Below are positions 55,947-64,000 of a stretch of DNA of 64,000 nt, piece by piece; within the stretch, counting starts at the first letter, position 1, and every line of letters begins with the position of its first letter. A model generated the notes under the pieces. It worked only from the letters and a program-made list of their open reading frames with translations. It searched no databases and was not told the DNA's origin. The position numbers were made by a program, and so were the translations under genes. The stretch lies in the NCBI RefSeq assembly GCF_003171515.1, contig NC_089397.1, positions 992,001 to 1,056,000 on the forward strand, read 5' to 3'. This stretch comes from Pyrenophora tritici-repentis (Eukaryota; Ascomycota; Dothideomycetes; Pleosporales; Pleosporaceae).

Positions 55947-57246
55947 ATGGCACCCCAATTTGAGCCCATGAAGAATGATCTTATCTTGCGTACAGCAAGA
56001 GGTTAGTGACAGTTTGTGGCAGGCCAAAATACAGATTGAATTGACAATGTACAGGCGAAAAAGTCGAGCGGCCGCCGATATGGGTGATGCGACAAGGTAA
56101 GATGCCTCATTTATCAGGGAAGCGACGCAATGCTCACAAGACAAAGCTGGACGTTACCTGCCCGAGTACCATGAGGCAAAAGGCAAAAACGACTTTTTCG
56201 AATGTTGCCGCAGCCCCGACATCGCCTCCACTCTGACGCTTCAACCCATTGAGCGCTATGCAGGCCTCATCGACGCCGCAATCATCTTCTCAGACATCCT
56301 CGTCATACCGCAAGCGATGGGAATGGAGGTGATCATGGTAGATAAGAAGGGGCCCCATTTCCCCGAGCCGTTACAAACTCCGGACGACAAACAGTACAAG
56401 GAGGTGCTTGAGAGGGAGGTAGACGTAGCAGAGTCACTAGACTATGTCTACAAGGCTATCACTATGACACGACAAAAGCTAGCCGGAAGGGTGCCGTTGA
56501 TTGGCTTCTGCGGTGCGCCTTGGACGCTGCTGTGCTACATGGTAGAGGGCGGAGGTAGTAAGATGTTCATCCAGACCAAGACATGGATATACAAATACCC
56601 AGAAGAGACCAAGGCGCTCCTCAAGAAGATTGCAGAGCTTTGCGTTGAGTATCTTGCTCTGCAGGTGCAGGCTGGGGCACAGGTATGAATCCTGTTCGTT
56701 GGCTATGGTGCGGTACTGACTGTTGTAGATGATCCAAGTCTTCGATTCGTGGGCAGGCGAGCTGTCACCAACATGCTTCAAGACGTTTGCTCTTCCATAC
56801 CTCAACCACATTGCTGACAACCTCCCCGCACGTATCAAGTCCAAAGGCCTGGAGCCCGTTCCGATGACGGTATTTGCGAAAGGAGCATGGTACGCCCTCT
56901 CGGACCTCTGCGACACAAACTATAATACCATTGGTCTGGACTGGCTACATGCGCCGGCAGAGGCATACAAGGTCGCGCAGGCCAAGGGCAAGGTGCTGCA
57001 AGGAAACGCGGACCCCGGTGTTCTATACGGCACCAGGGAATCCATCACGAAGGTGGTGGAGGAAATGGTCGCTGGGTTCGGTGGTGGCAAGCAGGGCTGG
57101 ATCGCCAACCTTGGTCACGGTAGGTTCCGTAATGGCGTTGATTAGTATGATTATGTGACTAACAATTAGTAGGCATCACCCCTTTCGTGAAACCAGATGA
57201 CCTCAAGTTTTACTTTGAGGAAATCCACAGGCTGACCAAGGCGTAA
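55947..57246 (+). CDS. HEM12: Uroporphyrinogen decarboxylase
   Basis: The fifth step of haem synthesis: removal of four carboxyl groups from uroporphyrinogen III to give coproporphyrinogen III, in the cytosol. Five exons (55947-56001, 56055-56096, 56147-56682, 56729-57119, 57173-57246) join in phase to 365 residues, the usual family length. The N-terminal signature [16 protein letters not shown] spans two junctions, with the active-site Arg residues present. The second signature reads [35 protein letters not shown] and the C-terminal [13 protein letters not shown] are also intact. All introns are 46-53 bp. The first two exons are only 55 and 42 nt. Confidence 0.96.
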
Positions 57247-58147
57247 TCCTCAAAGGGTCTTGGCTGCCTCAGCCGTGGGCTGGAACCGGGGCAGACCAAA
57301 GACAGATGGGGATATGGAAAGGACTTTTCGAGATGCACTCGATAAATAGATTAAGAAGCAAACAAACAGAGCAAAATATCAGCTCCTACACAGCTCGGCC
57401 TTGCGTGATGGCGCAACATGGCAATGGCAAAATAAGGGTCCCGCTTCCGACTTCGCCAATCTTCGGCGATAAGAGCCCTACTGATCGTCGCAAACCCGAT
57501 TGGTCCACAACCAGTGGTCATAGCGTGCATTCATCGAAGGTTCCCATGGTTTGCGCACCCAGAATCGATGCATTCAAGGCAGAATAGGTTATACCAGGCT
57601 TGATAGTAGAGAAAAGTTGATTTTCTCGGATCCAGTGGGGCCGGCTAGGTGGTTTGCGCAGGCAGACGTGTGTTTTCAAGCAATCTTGGGCGGCTGAGGC
57701 CCCATGGAAAGGCATAGAATACTTTGGAATCTTCTCTCGCTCGGCGCAGCCGGTGCATTTGCAACATCCCGGTTTACTACTTTTAAGTCCACAAGCGTCG
57801 CCTCTACCATTGCCTTCACCACACAATTACACGCATTGTTCGATTCACCAATCCGTGCTCACCTTTACCCGCTATACCCTTTGGCGGCGATTCTCGGTAA
57901 GCCCTTTTTGTGCCCTTTGACCCCCCGGCGAGGAAGTAACCGACGCCTCTCTGCGAGCCTCGCCTTGCCCCAGTACCTGCAAAACTTGGCCCCCATCTTG
58001 ATTACTGACCATATAAAGATCTCCAGGGACATCCGCGACTCGTACTCCCCACAAATTACCTTTGATATATTCTACCATACCCCTCCACTCGACTTTTGCG
58101 ACCCGCACTAGCCCCTCTACACCTCCGTACAATCGGCAACCGCGATA
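57247..58147. other. Interval between HEM12 and YDJ1
   Basis: It contains the HEM12 3' flank and the YDJ1 promoter. A plus-strand open frame of 135 codons (57704-58111) starts with a mildly hydrophobic segment, but runs into the presumed YDJ1 leader and has no recognisable domain. It is not called. Confidence 0.5.
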
Positions 58148-59481
58148 ATGGTCAAAGACACCAAGTTCTACGACCTCCTAGGGGTAAGCATAGCCTTGCT
58201 TGCGTCAAGTCAAAGATAGCCGTCTAACAACACCAGGTGTCACCAGACTGCACCGAGGCACAACTGAAATCAGCGTACAAGAAGGGAGCGCTCAAGTGGC
58301 ATCCTGATAAGAATGCCCACAACCCAGAGGCTGCCGACAAGTTCAAGGACCTCTCACACGCATACGAGGTCCTTTCCGACCCACAAAAGCGTCAAATATA
58401 CGACCAATATGGCGAGGAAGGCCTAGAGCAGGGTGGCATGGGCGGAGGAGGCGGCATGGCTGCTGAGGACCTGTTTGCGCAGTTCTTTGGCGGTGGTGGC
58501 GGCCCCTTTGGAGGCATGTTCGGCGGCGGCATGGGTGGAGGACGCGAACAAGGTCCCAAGAAGGCACGCACAATCTCCCACGTCCACAAGGTATCGCTCG
58601 AGGATGTCTATCGTGGCAAGGTTTCGAAACTTGCCCTCCAGAAATCCGTCATTTGCCCCAAGTGCCACGGTGTCGGTGGCAAGGAGGGTGCCGTTAAGAA
58701 GTGTGCGGGCTGCGATGGTCGCGGTATGAAGCACATGATGAGACAGATGGGCCCTATGATTCAGCGTTTCCAGACCGTGTGCCCCGACTGCCAGGGAGAG
58801 GGAGAAATCATCCGGGACAAGGACCGATGCAAGCAGTGCAACGGCAAGAAGACAATCATCGAACGCAAGGTCCTGCACGTTCACGTAGATCGTGGTGTTA
58901 AGAGCGGGCACAAGATCGAGTTCCGAGGCGAGGGTGACCAGCTACCTGACGTAGAACCCGGCGACGTTGTTTTCGAGATCGAGCAGAAGCCCCACGCCCG
59001 CTTCCAGCGCAAAGACGACGATCTCTTCTACCACACTGAGATCGACCTACTGACTGCCCTTGCCGGTGGTCAGATCCACATCGAGCACCTCGACGAGCGG
59101 TGGTTAACCGTCGACATCATCCCTGGCGAGTGCATCAGCCCTGGCGAAGTCAAGGTCATCCGTGGACAGGGTATGCCTTCGTACCGACACCACGACTTTG
59201 GTAACATGTACATCCAATTTGACGTCAAGTTCCCCGAGCGACTGGGCGGCGAAGACGGCACCCCCTTGACTCCGGAGCAGATCCGCGCCCTCGAATCGGT
59301 CCTACCTCCCCGCAAGGTTCCTGAGTCCCTGCCTCCGCCAGACGCTATGACGGAGGACTTTACGCTCGAAGATGTCGACGCATCAGGCGAGTCGGCGCGC
59401 GCACGCGGAATGGGTGGCATGGATGATGACGACGATGAAATGCACCCTGGCGCTGAACGAGTACAGTGCGCATCGCAGTAA
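58148..59481 (+). CDS. YDJ1: Type I Hsp40 co-chaperone with CaaX tail
   Basis: An Hsp70 co-chaperone of the Ydj1/Mas5 class that stimulates Hsp70 ATPase and binds unfolded proteins at cytosol, ER and mitochondrial surfaces. Two exons (58148-58183 and 58237-59481, 53-bp intron) give 426 residues. The J domain has the HPD motif at 34-36. A Gly/Phe/Met-rich linker follows (about 75-117). Four zinc-binding repeats are present: [24 protein letters not shown] and CKQCNGKK. The C-terminal client-binding domains include [15 protein letters not shown]. The protein ends CASQ, a farnesylation CaaX box identical to that of yeast Ydj1, preceded by an acidic stretch. The first exon codes for only 12 residues. 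Confidence 0.97.
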
Positions 59482-60002
59482 ACGCTACACCTGTGTGTAA
59501 CGGCCGGTGGGTGAAACGAAAGTACGATTTATGAGCAAAAAGGGCAGGACACGACAGTTGTAGGCGCTTTTACTGGGTGGGTGGTGTGAGATGGAACGAG
59601 CGGGGGATTTTTAGCTTCGGCTACTGCCTCCAAAAGTTCTTGGAAAAAAGTCGTCGACGACGACGAAGCCGTTTGACGCAAAGGTTCTAGGCCGATACCC
59701 CATAATCGACATGGACTAACTCTGTACTTTGTTGTTTTCTTCCATCCTTTTACTATGATATCATTACTTTATCATGAGTATTTTCTTTTCTTTCAATGGA
59801 TGCTGCAAGGTTCGGTTCATTAGACAGGCGTGTTTTTCTCTTAGACCGGGAGGAGATGGGGAGGTAGTCATAGTTTGAGGAATGGAATCTTGCGGTAATG
59901 TCTGCATTTGAGCTACTTGTGTTATCTGAGAAGTTTCCTAACGTTTTGCCTTTGATCATGACATTCTTCACCCGATTTACCCACCCCCATCCTACCATTC
60001 AT
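59482..60002. other. Convergent 3' region between YDJ1 and CFT1
   Basis: A 521-bp interval containing the 3' ends of two converging genes. T-rich stretches (59725-59790) probably hold polyadenylation signals. The right end, near 59985-60005, is C-rich and abuts the CFT1 stop codon. Confidence 0.5.
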
Positions 60003-63000
60003 CTACCGCCCCCTCCCTCCAAACGCTCCCCATCCAGCAAGTACCTCCCTCTCCCCCCAAAACATCCATTCACCCTCCCCATACTTGGCCAGCCCCTCCC
60101 TCCTTCCCCTCTCCCCCAGTTCACCCCACCTCAACAACAAATTGCCGTCTAGCACGCCTCTAGCGCCCGTCCCAGCATCCCACCCACCCTCCGCCACATC
60201 GCCTGTACGGAACGCGCGGGGATTCAAGCTACACGCCGAATCCAGCGTATTAGCCAAGTACGCGGTCAAGTTGGATAGCCGCCTATAGCTATCTTCACTA
60301 AGCGGGGTGAGCAAGGCGAGGGTGCCTGATTGCGTCGTATGTAGGATTTGGTGGAACGGTTGTTGTGGTGTGTCAGTTGTAGTGTTGGGGGAAGTGTCCA
60401 TTGCGAAGGCGTCGGCCGGATTGGAGTTTGTGGCGGCGAAGTCGGTGGCAGAGGGGAGTTTGAGGTGGGAGTGTATGAGATGCAGGGAGGTGGGGAGGTG
60501 GCCTGTATGGAAGGTTGCCTTGTGGAGGAGGCGTGAGCCTGCTTCACTTTTTGGGTCTGTGGGTGAGGTGTTAGTGGGTGTGGGGGGATGAAGGGGCGAT
60601 GAGGAGGGGGGAACGTACTATCAGGGTCGAACTGAAGGATTTGTAGGTTCATGTCTGCGTCTGCGACGACGAGATGGAGTTGTTGGTCGAAGGGGAGGAA
60701 GTCGACGGCTATGGTTTCGAGGTTATGCTTTGAGCGGGCGAAGAGAGACATCTTATATGGCTCTTCCTATTCGGTTGTTAGCGATGGGGTTCGGGAAGTT
60801 GAAGACTTTGAGACTTACTGTGTATCCTGTGAACCAGACACCTCTGTATGCATCGCCCATGGCGAGCATACCGGTCCCGGGCAGATTCTTCAGGTCGCTG
60901 ACGTAGCATTGCATATCCATGAAGGCAACAGGAAGTAAGGTACCGTCTTCCTTGAGACCGCGAACCATGCACTTTTGTCCCTGTGCCATGATCAGGAATC
61001 CCTGAGTACCCAGTTCGGAGATGGCAGATACCGCACCCTTGACCTCGTCTTTGACGATGAGTTTCAGGCGCTTGTTGGTCTCGGGGCGATCAGGCTGCGG
61101 CACCACGGTGATGACTTCGAAGATACGAATACATCCTTTTGTAGCAAGATCTTCGCCATGGACGACTGAAGTACCGACAGCGATGAGATCTTTCCGCTGA
61201 TGCGTTATCTCGCTGACTTCTAGGTTGAGCGTCTTGATGCTGAGAACAATTTCTTGCGGGTCCAAGATATGCGTGTCGATGATGGTCCAGGACTTTTCGT
61301 CCAGTAGTTTAACGACGCCACGCTCAATGCTTGGCTTAAAGGTGAGATCTTCTTTTGGTAGATCGTAGTGGTATGTCTCAGTCGGATCAAGCTGATAGTC
61401 TTCTGTTTGTCCAGTGCCCACAATGTACAATCCTGACGGGTGATACGTGAGGGCATGCACCTCAGAGTCCATTGGCATGCGCCGTGTTGCCCAGCCCAGG
61501 TGGCCATAGTGTGTTTGAGGCGGAAGCTGGCATATGCGAAGCGTATCTGTAGAGTCTAGGTATGCAAAGCCGCGCTGGCATTTTGAGGTGTGGAAGGAAG
61601 TGAGACTCTTGACAGGTTTGCCACTCAGACCGATTACACGCGGTGCGCTTGATGCCTCTTTGAAGATGAAGGCCGGTGTCGTGCCTCGCTGGAAAACAGT
61701 GCTGTATCCACAGACGTCGTCTAGCGCTACCAGGGTGCTTTCAAACCCAGGGTCTTCTGAACCATTGTCTTCGATGTATCGTGGTACATGCTGTTGAGAA
61801 AGCTTGACCCATCGTAAATTCTTCGTCCACAGATCAGATGCTGACCTGGACGGAGCGTGGAATGCCTTATAGATGACCAGGTTATCGCTAGATGTACGGA
61901 TCTACAGGCTTATTAGTTATCGTCTACAAGTCAAAAAGAATCCCGACACTCACAATAAGATGGGGTGATTTAGTCGTCGCATCACCCAAATCCGCGGCCA
62001 ATATCTCAGTAATGGTGGCCTTCGCAGCGCTCCGTTTAGGAACATAGTCCATCGTGAGCATAGGTGGCAGGAAGCTTAACGCTTCAGCTACGTAGCACGG
62101 CTTCTGCATGTCGGACATAGCGAATACACGAAGACCTCCCTCTGGTGTCAAAAGGAAGGCGAAGACTTCCGTAAAACTAGACGATTTGAATAGACTCGCC
62201 GACAGCCATTGTGACCCAGACAGGCCACTGGCTTCGACTTCTTCGAGTTCATCATCGCTATTAGCTTTGAAGATCTTAACACTGGAGTCCTCTCTAAGGA
62301 TGAGCAAGTACGGATCCGCAAAACTAGCGTTAATGATGTTGAGCTCTTTGGTACTCCCCCCCTCTTCTTCCTCTTCCATGGACTGGATATGGACCAAGTT
62401 TAGTTCTAATCGGCTTGTTAGCAGGTTTGCCAATGGTCTACTTTAGCATGGATTTTACCAGAATCATAGATGCGAACTTCGGTCCGCATCACCTGCACGA
62501 CCTTGGTGCCCGCTGCTAGGATACCAACCAATAGCGTTGTGCCTTCCTCTCGTTCAAAGTCGCCTTTGTCGGTTTCGGTAAGCTTATCGCCGTTGACTTC
62601 ATAAACTACAGTGCCATCCTCGCCATTCTTGGACATTACCAAGTACTGGTCATAGTCCACGTCAGTAGCCATGTTGGCCTCAGTATCCTCACCAAACGCA
62701 GCTGTCACATCCCCAGGGGCTTGTTTCCGAGCATGCACAGCCCAGACACCATGTGCCGAAGGAAGTTCCTTTGTCGCTACACTGATGGGATGAAGTTCGC
62801 GGTCAAGCGCTGTTATTGCTCCCGCTGCCCCCCTACCAGTCGACAACATGATCTCACCCCTGTTCAGCGATTCGGTAACCTTGCCTGGATGTAAGACGGC
62901 GTCTTTAATAGGCGCTATACTTGGCAACACATCGTGTATCCTGAAGGTGTATGTTCCAGGTGCAGTGGGCTCCGAAACAGCGGCTGTGATCTTGTGCATA

Positions 63001-64000
63001 GTCGGTGCTGTATCGTTGTAAAGATCATCCTCCATGTCATCAATTTCCTCTTCCTCAGAATCGTCCTCTCCGTCAAGATCAGCATTTGACAGTTTTCTCC
63101 GTAATTGGTTTGTCAAGCCAGTCCAACCCAGCATGACGGATTCTCCGTCTTCGCTTCCAATGAAAAGCCGACCCCGTCCAAGATTGCTAGTGCATGAAGC
63201 TGCAGACTTGAGCAAGTGTCCACCATGATCTGCCGCAACAGTCTGGATGGTCATGCCAGATACGGTACGACCGTCCAAGGTGAAGGTGAGAATGAGAAGA
63301 CGTCCATTGTTGAGCACGATCAGCACATCGCCTGTTTCTTGAGACAAAAGCTCGATGCTGCAGCCCTCCAGGTGCAATGCTAGATCTGACTGGTCGCTGA
63401 GAGAGAACGAAGTGCAAGCCTTGGCAAACTCATTCACTGCCACGCCGTTGGTCTTACCTCCCTGGTCGACATGTATGATCTCGTTCCCTCCCACTAGCAG
63501 AGCACCCCCAATGGGCGATGGTAGTGGCACCACTTTTGTGATATCGTATGGCAGTCCGGAGACTGATAGTAGTGTGGTCGAAGCCTTTTGTTCGAGATCG
63601 AGCGTGAAGACGGAGTAAGTGAGGATATCTTTTCGTTGGGCGAGTAAGGATGGGGCCGTGGCTCGCGAGGCAGCGACTATGCCAAAAGTGGGTTCGCGGT
63701 ATTCGTGCAAGAATGCGAGATGAACGGGATGTGTTAGGGTGGGGTCGAGGTTCGTGAGCGGGAGGACAAAGGAGGAAGAATACGGCGTCTTGTGTTCTCC
63801 ATTTGTGCCGTTCGCCTGGTCAGCCTTGGTCTCCTTAGGGCCGTCGGCATCGGAGTCGTAGTCATCTTCGACAAGATCACGCTGGCGAAAGGGCAGGATG
63901 GCGAGGTTGTGGGTACCAAACTTGAGGGCAGCGCATCTGCTGCTGGGATCTGCCGTCAAGAAGTTGTACGTATCTTTGAGATCAGCGGACCAAGGTGCAA
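60003..64000 (-). CDS. CFT1: Cleavage and polyadenylation factor subunit CFT1/CPSF-160 (5' end outside window)
   Basis: The large beta-propeller scaffold of the mRNA 3'-end processing complex, which helps recognise the poly(A) signal in the nucleus. Five exons are visible: 64000-62459, 62405-61954, 61901-60819, 60766-60619 and 60556-60003. They give about 1,259 residues, so only roughly 150-200 N-terminal residues lie beyond the edge. Landmarks are [17 protein letters not shown] and [18 protein letters not shown] near the edge, and [21 protein letters not shown] with [10 protein letters not shown]. An acidic loop ([17 protein letters not shown]) follows. The CPSF_A region holds [25 protein letters not shown] and [16 protein letters not shown]. 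Introns are 52-62 bp. The last exon is Gly/Arg-rich and ends FGGRGR. Its stop lies 521 bp from that of YDJ1. Confidence 0.95.

Noticed and set aside
57704..58111. A 135-codon plus-strand frame with a mildly hydrophobic start
   Set aside because: It lies in the short HEM12-YDJ1 interval, overlaps the presumed YDJ1 leader and shows no domain.
1..64000. tRNA, 5S rRNA and CRISPR-like arrays
   Set aside because: I looked for T-loop GGTTCRANYCC-type sequences on both strands, 5S-like sequence and regularly spaced identical repeats with unique spacers. None was convincing by eye; a tRNAscan-SE or Infernal run would settle it.

Overview
The window is ordinary nuclear DNA of a filamentous ascomycete, most likely a dothideomycete close to Pleosporales. 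The basis is short introns (about 45-65 bp, GT-AG with CTAAC-like branch sites), PEX6, AflY-like and steryl-ester-lipase genes of fungal type, and fungus-specific families (2EXR/F-box-like, DUF3659 repeats, DUF6546-like). The order is inference; the fungal assignment is firm. I saw no rRNA, tRNA, CRISPR or bacterial-type operon. Layout: the 3' part of a dynamin-like GTPase gene (1-1420), then a long gene-poor stretch with one weak small-secreted-protein candidate (about 4.05-4.4 kb). Next come a class I aldolase of the DapA/NanA family (8.17-9.26 kb) and a second gene-poor stretch whose 11-13.7 kb part is an array of degenerate repeats. A housekeeping block follows: PEX6 (minus), a membrane-anchored steryl-ester-type lipase (plus, divergent from PEX6), alpha-tubulin (plus, eight exons) and an EF-hand MscS channel (minus). 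After a TIR-bearing repeat element (29.28-29.96 kb) come an AflY/questin-oxidase-like gene, two broken 2EXR-type genes, and a 1,943-residue LEA-like/DUF3659 repeat protein (minus). The 42-52 kb part holds an IQ-motif protein with a 13-nt microexon, a frameshifted F-box gene, a 2EXR-type gene, a dienelactone-hydrolase/SnoaL-like fusion and an acidic hypothetical protein. The last block is again housekeeping: mitochondrial MSH1 (minus) head to head with HEM12 (plus), the Hsp40 YDJ1 with a CaaX tail, and CFT1/CPSF-160 (minus) running off the right edge. The genes form no single pathway; this is a chromosomal mix of conserved cell-biology genes and fast-evolving family members. Exon joins were worked out by hand from splice signals, reading phase and protein continuity, so junctions in the well-conserved genes are firmer than those in the hypothetical ones. 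Points most worth a second look: the 11-13.7 kb array of TATA-plus-pyrimidine modules, the TIR element built of 170-bp repeats, direct repeats flanking the MscS gene, three F-box/2EXR-type genes each broken by one lesion, a probable GC-AG intron, a 13-nt microexon, and a 98 percent identical 420-bp duplication inside the DUF3659 gene.
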